Positions 8,465-15,600 of a stretch of DNA of 64,000 nt are shown piece by piece. Under the pieces are notes generated by a model. The model saw only the letters and a list, made by a program, of their open reading frames with translations, ran no database searches and had not been told where the DNA came from. The position numbers and the translations under genes are program-made. Positions within the stretch are counted from its first letter, which is position 1. Each line of letters begins with the position of its first letter. Source of the DNA: Novosphingobium resinovorum (GTDB lineage Bacteria; Pseudomonadota; Alphaproteobacteria; Sphingomonadales; Sphingomonadaceae). The DNA lies in NCBI RefSeq assembly GCF_027922145.1, contig NZ_BSFC01000025.1, forward strand, positions 51,743-115,742, read 5' to 3'.

Positions 8465-10120
8465 ATGCGCGAATTTGACGTGGTAGTAGTGGGATCGGGC
8501 GCCGCAGGCATGACAGCGGCCTTGCGCGCGGCTGCTACAGGCGCATCGGTGCTGGTGCTGGAGAAGGCGCCGCAATTCGGGGGCACCACTTCGGTATCCG
8601 GCGGGGGCATCTGGATCCCCGATAGCCCCCAGGCGCGCGCGGCGGGGGTGAAGGACAGCCGCGCGGTTGCTCGCCAGTACGTGCTCGACGTGATCGGGCC
8701 GACCGCCGAGCCGGACCTGATCGACGCGTACCTCGATGCCGGCCCCGAAATGGTCGAATGGCTGGAGCGGCACAGCGCCGTACACTTCCTGCTCTCCCTC
8801 CCCAGCAGCGACTGGTACCCACAAGTCGCCGGAGCCGCCGACCACGGCCGACTGCTGGCGCCGCAGGAGTTCGACGGCAAGAAGCTGGGCGTGCACTTCG
8901 CCGATCTGAAGCCCGCGCGCGAGGAGTTCAACGCGCCCGGCGGTTTCATGATCGACTTGTTCGACTTGCCTTACCTGGCGCAGATGCCGTCGGCGCGGTC
9001 CATCATCCATTTCGGCAAGCTCGCCGCGCGGTTCGGCGCCGACAAGGTGCGTCGCTATCCGCGTGGAACCCGGTTGACGATGGGCAATGCGCTGGCGGCC
9101 CGGCTGCTGCGCTCGGCGCTCGACGCGGGGGTCGTGATGGAGAAAGGCGCTGCCGTCGACCAGCTCGTCGTGAAGGACGGCCGGGTGACGGGCGTGCGCG
9201 TCGGCGCGGAGCAGATCGGCGCGCGAATGGGGGTGCTGCTGGCCTCGGGCGGTTTTTCGGCGAGCGAGCAGTTGCGCAAGGCCTACATCCCCTTTGCCGA
9301 GCAGCACGTCTCGATCCTGCCTTACGAGAACACCGGCGATGGCATGAACATGGGACTGGACGCCGGCGCGGCGCTGGGCGGTGAAAACATCGTCAACGCG
9401 GTCTGGGCGGTGGTTTCCAAGCTGACTCGTCCCGACGGTTACGTGGCACGCTATGCCCACCTCATCGACATGTCGAAGCCGGGCTGCATCGCGGTGAACG
9501 CCAGGGGCGAACGCTTCGGCAACGAGGCGTCGGTTCACTTCGTCGAAGCCATGCACGCCGACGGTGCGGTGCCCGCGCACATCATCGGCGATGCGGCTTT
9601 CGTCAAGAAATACGGGATGGGCATGGTCTATCCCGGCGGTGGCGGCCTCAAGAAGCTGGTGGCGGCGGGCTACGTGATCGAAGCGCCGACGCTGCGCGCG
9701 CTCGCCGCCAAGATCGGCGTCGATGCCGATGGGCTGGAAAAGACCGTCGCCAGGATGAACCGCTTTGCCGAAACCGGCACGGATACGGAGTTCGGCAAAG
9801 GCGATACGCAGATCGACATCGAGATCGGCGATCCCAAGCACAAGCCGAATCCCTGCCTCGGCCCGGTGGAGAAGGCACCGTTCTACGCGATCAAGATCTA
9901 TCCCGGCGATGGCTCGACCACCGTTGGCCTGAAGATCGATGCCCGGTGCCGGGTCATCGGTGCCGACGGACGGGCCGTGTCGGGGCTCTATGCCGCCGGG
10001 CTCGACGCCAATTCGATCTGGCGCGGCAAGTCTCCGGCCCATGGTTGCAACGTGGGCCCGGCGATGGTGACGGGCTTCATCGCCGGCAAGGCGATGGTCG
10101 AGGAGCTGGTGCCCGCCTGA
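8465..10120 (+). CDS. FAD-binding oxidoreductase related to 3-ketosteroid delta1-dehydrogenase
   Basis: A 551-residue FAD_binding_2 protein of the KstD/flavocytochrome c group. It starts with the dinucleotide fold 'VVVVGSGAAGMTAALRAA' and 'LVLEKA', then 'GGTTSVSGGGIWIP', typical of KstD-like enzymes. At the C-terminus, where true KstD has a TYPGxG stretch with a catalytic Tyr, this protein reads 'GKSPAHGCNVGPAMVTGF'; the Tyr is not there. It is therefore KstD-like, and a standard delta1-dehydrogenase activity is doubtful. ATG 8465 follows GGGAGA; a longer start at 8414 is possible. It ends the F420 operon just before a hairpin. Likely cytoplasmic, acting on a cyclic ketone or enone (inference). 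Confidence 0.82.
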   Translation: MREFDVVVVGSGAAGMTAALRAAATGASVLVLEKAPQFGGTTSVSGGGIWIPDSPQARAAGVKDSRAVARQYVLDVIGPTAEPDLIDAYLDAGPEMVEWLERHSAVHFLLSLPSSDWYPQVAGAADHGRLLAPQEFDGKKLGVHFADLKPAREEFNAPGGFMIDLFDLPYLAQMPSARSIIHFGKLAARFGADKVRRYPRGTRLTMGNALAARLLRSALDAGVVMEKGAAVDQLVVKDGRVTGVRVGAEQIGARMGVLLASGGFSASEQLRKAYIPFAEQHVSILPYENTGDGMNMGLDAGAALGGENIVNAVWAVVSKLTRPDGYVARYAHLIDMSKPGCIAVNARGERFGNEASVHFVEAMHADGAVPAHIIGDAAFVKKYGMGMVYPGGGGLKKLVAAGYVIEAPTLRALAAKIGVDADGLEKTVARMNRFAETGTDTEFGKGDTQIDIEIGDPKHKPNPCLGPVEKAPFYAIKIYPGDGSTTVGLKIDARCRVIGADGRAVSGLYAAGLDANSIWRGKSPAHGCNVGPAMVTGFIAGKAMVEELVPA

Positions 10121-10126
10121 TGCGGT

Positions 10127-10146
10127 GGGGCGCGGCGTCGCGCCCC
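10127..10146. terminator. Hairpin between convergent genes
   Basis: Eight-base GC stem GGGGCGCG / CGCGCCCC with a 4-base loop, lying between the ends of the KstD-like gene (+) and the NTF2-like gene (-). No T-run, so a Rho-independent terminator is plausible but not certain. It could serve both strands. Confidence 0.5.
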
Positions 10147-10152
10147 TGCGGC

Positions 10153-10656
10153 TTAGGGCTCGCCTGAAAGCACCGCATAGGATGGGTCGCTGCGGTCGCG
10201 CGTGCCGCCGAAGGCGCCGACCAGCGGGGCGCCGGCGTCGCGCAACTCGTCCATGTCCTGCACGTAGATGCGGTGGTCGATGGCCCAGTGCCCGTCGCGC
10301 AGCGACCAGCGATCGAGATACCGTCCGAACACACTGCCGACCATGTTCCGGCCCTCGCGGCTGAACCGCAGGGTGGCGTGGACGTAGGCCTCGCTCGAAG
10401 CCCGGTCGCCGCGCACGTCGATGAGCACGTTGGTTATATGATGGGCGTGAGCGGTCATCTGGGCATGCGTCGCACAAACCCAGTCGACGAAGCCCCGGCC
10501 CCTGCCCCGGAACATGGTGCCATAATCGGCGGTGCCGTCTTCGTGCCAGACGCGGTAGCCAAGTTCAGGGTCGATGCGGTCCACCGCGCGCGCATAGTTG
10601 CTCAACTGGTCGGCGATGGCCTGGCGCGCGGGTATCGGGTCCTGCGTCCTCGTCAC
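10153..10656 (-). CDS. SnoaL-like (NTF2-fold) protein
   Basis: A 167-residue single-domain protein of the SnoaL_4 type. The N-terminal helix carries 'AIADQLSNYARAVDRID', then 'DPELGYRVWHEDGTADYGTMF' and 'GFVDWVCATHAQMTAHAHHITNVLI', followed by the curved beta-sheet 'YLDRWSLRDGHWAIDHRIY'. Members include ring cyclases, ketosteroid isomerase-like enzymes, dehydratases and small subunits of Rieske dioxygenases. It starts 7 bases after the end of the luciferase-like gene, so the two are co-transcribed. A role as isomerase or hydratase on an intermediate is inference. It is one of four NTF2-fold genes in this catabolic region. Confidence 0.8.
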   Translation of the reverse strand: MTRTQDPIPARQAIADQLSNYARAVDRIDPELGYRVWHEDGTADYGTMFRGRGRGFVDWVCATHAQMTAHAHHITNVLIDVRGDRASSEAYVHATLRFSREGRNMVGSVFGRYLDRWSLRDGHWAIDHRIYVQDMDELRDAGAPLVGAFGGTRDRSDPSYAVLSGEP

Positions 10657-10663
10657 TGCCGCC

Positions 10664-11740
10664 CTAAGCCGATTGCAGCGCCGCGCCGGCCCGTGCCTTG
10701 GCGGTGGCGACCAGCTTGAACAGGCCCGCGTTGTATTGCGTCAACTGGTCCATCGTCAGGTCGCGATAGGGCGTCATCGGGCAGAGCGAGTCGACCACGT
10801 CCCAGAACGGCTCGATCTTCTCCAGTACCTCATCGATCGGGCCGCAGGTCACGAAGGCTTCGACCATCTCGTCCGAGACGTTGCCGATGACCTTGGCGAT
10901 GTCGCCGTGTTCGCCCAGACTGAGCTGGCAGGCGCGCGCCTGGTCGCCGAAGCCGATCGCTTCGAAGAACGGCTCGTACTCCTTGTAGCCCGAATAGGCG
11001 GCGACGGTGGCGCGGCTGTCGTCGATGGCCTGCTGCTTGTCGTCGTTGACCGCGATCCACGGCCAGGCGTTGATCTCGATGTCGGCGCGCGTGCGGCCGA
11101 AGCGTGCCAGTGTTTCGTTGAGGAAAGGCAACTTGCTTTTGGTGTAGGCGGCAGACCACAGCGCGTGGACCATCAGCCCGTCGCCGATTTCCAGCGCCAG
11201 CGCGGTCATCTTGTCCTGCAGCGCGGCGATCCAGATCGGGATCTCCTCGCGCACGGGCGGGGCGGTGAGCATCATTTCCTCGAAATCGGCCGAGAAATAC
11301 TCGCCCGCGATCGGATCCAGGCCCTTGTGGGCATTGGCGATCACGTAGCGGATGACCTTCACGCTTTCGCGCAAGTGTGTGAGCAGCTTGCGCTCGGGCT
11401 CTCCGTACATGCCGGTGACGCAGCTCTTGATGCTCGAACCCAGGCCCAGCACGAAGCGGCCGTCCGAGATGCGATCGACGTCCATCGCGGCGTAAGCGGT
11501 TTCGACCGGGCTGCGGGTGCCGGCAATGGCGACCCCGGTGCCGACCTTGAGCGTGCTGGTCAGCGCCGCCGTCGCGGCCATCGGCACGAACGGCGGGCCG
11601 TAGATCTGGAGCGAGAAGCAGCCTTCGAAGCCCGCCTGTTCCATCTGCTGGCCGATACCGGCCATCGCCGGGGCGGGCAGGGTAGGCATGACGGCCCACC
11701 AGCGGCGTTCACCGCCGACGGCGTTGGTGAAAGTGGGCAT
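10664..11740 (-). CDS. Luciferase-like (LLM) F420-type oxidoreductase
   Basis: A 358-residue LLM-family protein. Recognisable segments are 'IGQQMEQAGFEGCFSLQIYGPPFVPMAATA' spread over the first barrel strands, 'VGTGVAIAGTRSPVETAYAAMDVDRISDGRFVLGLGSS' over strands 3-4, and 'IPIWIAALQDKMTALALEIGDGLM'. It resembles the TIGR03617-like F420-dependent group rather than FMN alkanal monooxygenases. Start ATG 11740 has a strong GGGAGGG. A Rho-independent terminator (11759-11786) lies just upstream, so expression depends on read-through from the Rieske operon or on a weak local promoter. It pairs with the downstream NTF2-like gene. Substrate unknown. Confidence 0.85.
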   Translation of the reverse strand: MPTFTNAVGGERRWWAVMPTLPAPAMAGIGQQMEQAGFEGCFSLQIYGPPFVPMAATAALTSTLKVGTGVAIAGTRSPVETAYAAMDVDRISDGRFVLGLGSSIKSCVTGMYGEPERKLLTHLRESVKVIRYVIANAHKGLDPIAGEYFSADFEEMMLTAPPVREEIPIWIAALQDKMTALALEIGDGLMVHALWSAAYTKSKLPFLNETLARFGRTRADIEINAWPWIAVNDDKQQAIDDSRATVAAYSGYKEYEPFFEAIGFGDQARACQLSLGEHGDIAKVIGNVSDEMVEAFVTCGPIDEVLEKIEPFWDVVDSLCPMTPYRDLTMDQLTQYNAGLFKLVATAKARAGAALQSA

Positions 11741-11758
11741 GTACCCTCCCGTTATCGG

Positions 11759-11786
11759 AAAAAAAGGGCGGACTCGCGGCCCGCCC
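11759..11786 (-). terminator. Rho-independent terminator after the Rieske pair
   Basis: Read on the minus strand: stem GGGCGG / CCGCCC with a 9-base loop, followed directly by a run of seven T. It lies between the Rieske-like gene ending at 11802 and the luciferase-like gene starting at 11740. It would end or attenuate the two-gene Rieske transcript. Confidence 0.72.
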
Positions 11787-11801
11787 AGTGGAGAGATCAG
11801 G

Positions 11802-12872
11802 TCAGAACTGGAACAGTTCCTTGCGCAGGCCGATGATGTCGCTGCAATCGGCGCTGACGTTGTCCCGATAGGCGAAATCGCCCTTCTCCTGGCGCTCGGC
11901 GAGTTCCATCATCGCCATGCGATAGCGCTGTCCGGCCTGGTCGAACTTGCTGTGCAGGTCCTTGCGGTCGGTATGGCGCATGTAGCGCGGGCTTTGCGGC
12001 GAGGTCATGTAGCTGTCCTGGCGCGAGACCTTGTAGCCGGCCTTGGGCATGACATGGCGGAACATGAGCCCGGCATTGGAGGTGTTCATCACCATTTCCA
12101 TGCGCGTGCGGTCGCGCGTTTCGGGCGTGCAGGGGTGGAACAGCGGCACGTCGTCGCCGGGGTTGAACTGGCCATAAGCGATCGCGCAGTGCGAACGCAG
12201 ATAGATGCGGATCACCTGGCGCACGTTCTGGGTCGGCTGGCGGATGCCGCTGAAGAACTTCATCACCGGCGCCACCGACTTGTTCACCAAGGTGCGAACC
12301 ATGGTGACGGTCTCGCTGTCGTAGAAAGTCTCGACCGTTTCGCTGTCCGAACGTTCATCACCCACGACGTCGGCATGCAGAAAGTCGGCATGCGTCAGAT
12401 CGATCAGGTTTTCGAGGCTGATGGGCGCGGAGGATTCGAACCGCACGGTGGCGGTCATGTGTTTGGGCAGGCCGCCCTTTGGGGGCAGGAACGGCAGGCT
12501 CGGCAGGTGGACCGGGTCGGCGGCCTGGGGGTTCCCGAACCACACCCAGACGACACCGTAGTGCTCCATGGTCGGGTAATGACCCTTTACGTCGGTATAG
12601 ACGCTCTTGTCACGGGCTATGCGTTCGTTGGGGTGGAACTCGCTGGCGACGACGACGCCGTCCTCGCGCCACAGGAAGATCGGGTGCGAATAGATCGCGC
12701 GCCGCACTGGCTTTCCGGTCACGGAATAGTTGTGGGCTACCGGAAACCAGCTATCGCGCATCACGATGTCGTGCGGAACCCAGCGGTTGATTGCGTTCAG
12801 CGAAATCGGCGTGGACGCGCGGGTGGTCGGGCTTTCGTCCGTTTGCAAGGGACGGTCGGCTACTTCGAGCAT
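11802..12872 (-). CDS. Rieske-type oxygenase subunit lacking the [2Fe-2S] ligands
   Basis: A 356-residue protein with the fold signs of a Rieske non-heme iron oxygenase of the vanillate demethylase/KshA kind: 'SWFPVAHNYSVTGKPVRRAIY', 'FLWREDGVVVAS' and 'YGVVWVWFGNP'. Between these the usual CxH...CxxH cluster loops are absent; the stretch reads 'EFHPNERIARDKSVYTDV' with no Cys. The catalytic domain keeps the mononuclear iron motif 'NLIDLTHADFLH' (D158-x2-H161-x4-H166). It could bind catalytic iron but would need electrons from another subunit. The gene follows, by 14 bases, an intact-Rieske gene; its AAGGAGG Shine-Dalgarno overlaps that gene's stop. The partner lacks a visible iron-site motif, so I infer a mixed oligomer. 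Confidence 0.83.
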   Translation of the reverse strand: MLEVADRPLQTDESPTTRASTPISLNAINRWVPHDIVMRDSWFPVAHNYSVTGKPVRRAIYSHPIFLWREDGVVVASEFHPNERIARDKSVYTDVKGHYPTMEHYGVVWVWFGNPQAADPVHLPSLPFLPPKGGLPKHMTATVRFESSAPISLENLIDLTHADFLHADVVGDERSDSETVETFYDSETVTMVRTLVNKSVAPVMKFFSGIRQPTQNVRQVIRIYLRSHCAIAYGQFNPGDDVPLFHPCTPETRDRTRMEMVMNTSNAGLMFRHVMPKAGYKVSRQDSYMTSPQSPRYMRHTDRKDLHSKFDQAGQRYRMAMMELAERQEKGDFAYRDNVSADCSDIIGLRKELFQF

Positions 12873-12886
12873 TGGGGTATCCTCCT

Positions 12887-13837
12887 TCAGGCAGCCACGG
12901 TACGATCAACCGGAGGCTGGGAGCTGTCATGAGTGGCGCCGCGCAATTCCGCGCGCAGGTCTTCGCCGTGCAGAGAGACCGTCGGCTTGGTGGTTCGCAG
13001 CTTGGTTCCGTCGATCGACGAGAGGACCGAAAGCGGATTGCTGCCGCGCAGCAGCGCGCCCCGGATGCCGGCGTGGCGCTCGCCCAGTTCGGCCCGCCAG
13101 CGTACCGCCGTGACCCCGCGTGCCGCCGGTACCGGCGCCAGCACTGCGTGGAGCAGTTCCTTCGCCTGATCGTCGCGCAAGGTGAGTTCGGTTTCGCCGC
13201 TGACCGGATCGGTGCTGGTCAGCAAGGTGAGCGGAAACTCGGCGACGAAGTGGGCCGGCCAATGCGGCGTCTTCCACTGGCAACTGCGTTCCATGACCAG
13301 CCTGCCACCCTGCTCGTGCAGTTCCGACATCAGATAAGGGGTGAAGTGCACCGCGCGGATGGCGATCAGCAGGCTGGGATCGTCATAGAGGGCATCGAGG
13401 TATTCCTGATGCCGCAAGCTCACGTTGGCGGTGCCGCTGTACTTGTAGTGCGGCGACGCACTGGCCGGCGCCTCGGCCTTGGGATCGAGGCATACGCGCA
13501 CGAATCCGGCCTGCTCGCTGACGGCGAAGGCGGTAGCCTTGTAGACCGGCGGAAACTTCTGCTGGTCCTTCATGTTCGGGATTTCCTTCAGGCGCCCCGT
13601 TTCGCCGTCGTAGCTCCAGCCGTGATAGCCGCACTGGATCAAGCCGTTGTCGCGGATGCAGCCCAGCGAGAGCGGGGCCCGGCGATGTGGGCAGCGGTCT
13701 TCCAGGGCGCGCGCGATGCCATGATTATCGCGCCACAAAACGATGGGCTGATCGCCGATATCGACGGACAACGGCTTGTCCGAAGTGACTTCCTCCGACC
13801 GTGCGACGGCCCACCAAACATCCTTCTGCAGACTCAT
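12887..13837 (-). CDS. Rieske [2Fe-2S] oxygenase subunit without an evident mononuclear iron site
   Basis: A 316-residue protein with an intact Rieske cluster motif: C49-P-H51 in 'DRCPHRRAPLSLG' and C69-x2-H72 in 'QCGYHGWSYD'. The rest aligns loosely with Rieske oxygenase catalytic domains, but no D-x2-H-x4-H motif is present; the equivalent place may be 'YDDPSLLIAI', where both His are replaced. It would shuttle electrons but not activate oxygen. Start ATG 13837 was chosen; an in-frame ATG at 13849 sits too close to the AAGGAG. It is the first gene of a leftward operon, divergent from a TetR gene. The nearby ferredoxin is a plausible electron donor. The complementary partner is the next gene. 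Confidence 0.85.
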   Translation of the reverse strand: MSLQKDVWWAVARSEEVTSDKPLSVDIGDQPIVLWRDNHGIARALEDRCPHRRAPLSLGCIRDNGLIQCGYHGWSYDGETGRLKEIPNMKDQQKFPPVYKATAFAVSEQAGFVRVCLDPKAEAPASASPHYKYSGTANVSLRHQEYLDALYDDPSLLIAIRAVHFTPYLMSELHEQGGRLVMERSCQWKTPHWPAHFVAEFPLTLLTSTDPVSGETELTLRDDQAKELLHAVLAPVPAARGVTAVRWRAELGERHAGIRGALLRGSNPLSVLSSIDGTKLRTTKPTVSLHGEDLRAELRGATHDSSQPPVDRTVAA

Positions 13838-13861
13838 AGCGGCATCCATTCTCCTTGCGTT

Positions 13862-13915
13862 TAAATTGACGGATGACAATTTATAAGTCAACGCCCATTC
13901 GCTAAGGGACACGCA
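13862..13915. promoter_or_regulatory. Divergent promoter/operator between the Rieske operon and tetR
   Basis: An AT-rich gap in otherwise GC-rich DNA. It holds an inverted pair TTGAC (13867-13871) and GTCAA (13888-13892). Read on the minus strand, TTGACT could be a -35 box with an AATTTA-like -10 about 17-18 bases on. This fits a TetR-controlled promoter for the Rieske operon. Assigned by position and composition only. Confidence 0.4.
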
Positions 13916-14572
13916 ATGCTCGATCAGCCCCAACGCAGCCGCGGACGCCCCGCCCAGAACGCCGACCATTCGGTGGATGAAGACGTATTGCTTGGGGTGG
14001 CCTTCGCGACTTTCGCCGAGCGCGGCTACGAAGGGACGACGCTGCGGGACCTCTCGAAGCGGCTGGGGGTAAGCCACAATCTGCTCAACGTCCGCTTCGG
14101 GCGGAAGGAGGACCTGTGGGTGCGTGCGGTCGACTGGCGCATGGCGCAGGCCTCGCCTTTCGTCGAAAGCGTGTTCGAGGAACGCGCCGATGCCGAAAGC
14201 CGCCTGCGCCATCTGGTGGAGCGGTTCTGCCTGTGGGCGACGCTCAACGCCGATATCGTGGCCTTGACCAACGTGGAAGGGTGCCGGTCGACCTGGCGGC
14301 TCGATCATATCGTCGATCGCTTCGTGCTGCCGTTCCAGCACCGCCTGGACGACCTGCTGGATGCGGTGCGGCGCACGCGCCCGGTGAACCATATCTCGAC
14401 CCCGGCGCTGATGGCGTTGCTGGTCCAGGGCGTGGGGTACTATTTCAGCGCCGTGCCGATGCAGCAAAGGCTGGGCGCGGGCTCCGAGGTGGACCAGGAT
14501 CACGCGACGGAACAGGCAGGGCGCATGGCCGCCTTCCTCCTCGCCGGCCTGCTCCCTCCGGTTCAACCGTAA
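13916..14572 (+). CDS. TetR-family transcriptional regulator
   Basis: A 218-residue TetR/AcrR-type repressor. The N-terminal DNA-binding part reads 'VLLGVAFATFAERGYEGTTLRDLSKRLGVSHNLLNVRFGRKEDLW', a textbook TetR helix-turn-helix (about residues 25-70). The C-terminal ligand domain is not similar to anything I recognise. It is transcribed away from the Rieske operon, and the AT-rich gap between them carries an inverted repeat, so it most likely controls that operon and itself. The inducer would be the substrate or a CoA ester of an intermediate (inference). Confidence 0.9.
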   Translation: MLDQPQRSRGRPAQNADHSVDEDVLLGVAFATFAERGYEGTTLRDLSKRLGVSHNLLNVRFGRKEDLWVRAVDWRMAQASPFVESVFEERADAESRLRHLVERFCLWATLNADIVALTNVEGCRSTWRLDHIVDRFVLPFQHRLDDLLDAVRRTRPVNHISTPALMALLVQGVGYYFSAVPMQQRLGAGSEVDQDHATEQAGRMAAFLLAGLLPPVQP

Positions 14573-14580
14573 GGACGCAC

Positions 14581-14614
14581 GGCGTGCGCGGGAGATCGAG
14601 TTCCCACGCACGCC
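14581..14614. terminator. Hairpin between convergent genes
   Basis: Near-perfect stem GGCGTGCG-C-GGGA / TCCC-A-CGCACGCC with a short loop, between the end of tetR (+) and the NTF2-like gene (-). No T-run. Position and strength suggest a bidirectional terminator. Confidence 0.55.
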
Positions 14615-14637
14615 GCCGGTGATGCCGATCGCTCGGA

Positions 14638-15141
14638 TTACTTATAGGGATCGACCGGCTGCGGCACGTCGACCACGCCGATGTCCTTGAGCATGGTCAG
14701 CACATCGGAAATGCTGAAGATGTTGATGATCTTGTCGCCCGCGAACTTGACGATCGAGAACCAGTTGACCTGGAATTCGTTGCCGGTCGGCTGCACGCCC
14801 ATGTAAGGGCCGCCCACGTGCTTGCAGTAATGGGTGGCGTAGATCCAGATCTCGTCCTCGCCCTTGCCCACCGCGTCGATGGTCTTGTAGGCGGCCGGGA
14901 AGAAGGTCTTGTAGAGCGCGACGGGTGAGGTTTTCCATTGCTCGTACGTGCCAAGGTCGGGCCGGTTGGGGTTGCCGTAGCGGAAATCGGGATGGAAGAA
15001 GCGGTCCATCCCGTCGAAATCGCCAGCGTTCAGCGTTTCCTGAAGGTCGGTCCAGTGCTTGACCATCGTTTTCTGCCGGTCGGTCAGCAGGGTCGAGCCG
15101 GTTACGTCCAACTGCTCGCGAATGGGTTCTTTCCAGGCCAC
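14638..15141 (-). CDS. SnoaL-like / NTF2-fold protein
   Basis: A 167-residue protein with an NTF2-fold pattern: 'TMVKHWTDLQETLNAGDFDGMDRFFHPDFRYGNPNRPDLGTYEQWK' (split over helices 1-3 and the pocket), then sheet strands 'EIWIYATHYCKHVGGPYMG' and 'NWFSIVKFAGDKIINIFSISD'. This resembles polyketide-cyclase/ester-cyclase-like SnoaL proteins. It is the last gene of the leftward sulfotransferase-ferredoxin operon, 48 bases after the ferredoxin. Substrate and reaction unknown; isomerisation, hydration or cyclisation are the family's options. Confidence 0.78.
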   Translation of the reverse strand: MAWKEPIREQLDVTGSTLLTDRQKTMVKHWTDLQETLNAGDFDGMDRFFHPDFRYGNPNRPDLGTYEQWKTSPVALYKTFFPAAYKTIDAVGKGEDEIWIYATHYCKHVGGPYMGVQPTGNEFQVNWFSIVKFAGDKIINIFSISDVLTMLKDIGVVDVPQPVDPYK

Positions 15142-15189
15142 TGTGTTTCTCTCCGTTTCGTTCTGTTCGGGTGCGGATCGGTAGGGACT

Positions 15190-15507
15190 TCAATCTTCGG
15201 GTGCGATGGTGACATGCATTCCGGCAAGCGCGGGAGTCATCATCACCTGGCACGACAAGCGCGAATATTCGCCGCGATGGGAGGACCCGTCCAGTAGATC
15301 GCTTTCGTCTTCGGAGATCGGTGGCAGCGCCTGCGCAAAGGCCGGATCGACGAAGATGTGGCAGGTCGCGCACGAACAGCATCCGCCGCAAAGTGCCAGC
15401 AGTTCGTCGAAGCCGGCATCGCGGATCGCCTCCATGACGCTGACATCGCTTGCGGCCTCGATCGTCCTGAGCGTTCCATCGCGCGTGACGACGTTAAGTT
15501 CGGGCAT
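15190..15507 (-). CDS. [2Fe-2S] ferredoxin, adrenodoxin/putidaredoxin type
   Basis: A 105-residue plant/vertebrate-type ferredoxin. The cluster ligands are visible as C-x5-C-x2-C in 'LCGGCCSCATCH' plus a last Cys in 'RLSCQV'; the 'EDESDLLD' acidic helix is the partner-docking region seen in adrenodoxin-like proteins. Start ATG 15507 follows AAGAGGT; an upstream in-frame start at 15540 is unlikely. It would carry electrons to the P450 at 26182-27402 and/or the Rieske pair at 11802-13837. No ferredoxin reductase is present in the window. It lies between the sulfotransferase and an NTF2-like gene. Confidence 0.92.
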   Translation of the reverse strand: MPELNVVTRDGTLRTIEAASDVSVMEAIRDAGFDELLALCGGCCSCATCHIFVDPAFAQALPPISEDESDLLDGSSHRGEYSRLSCQVMMTPALAGMHVTIAPED

Positions 15508-15600
15508 TGAATACCTCTTGAGAGACGGGGTGATGCCCACTCATAAGGAGCGTCGCCGGGACGCCGTCCTGCCGGACGGTAGGAATGCAAGGGCCCGATC

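Noticed and set aside
7433..10477. A 1014-codon open frame on the minus strand
   Set aside because: It is antisense to the luciferase-like and KstD-like genes, its sequence is rich in His/Arg/Asp without any domain, and the plus-strand genes are clear. High GC makes such frames common.
10598..11836. A 412-codon plus-strand frame
   Set aside because: Antisense to a clear luciferase-like gene; no recognisable domain.
12887..14611. A 574-codon version of the Rieske gene reaching into tetR
   Set aside because: The extra N-terminal 258 residues are antisense to tetR and unlike a protein; the Rieske fold begins at MSLQKD.
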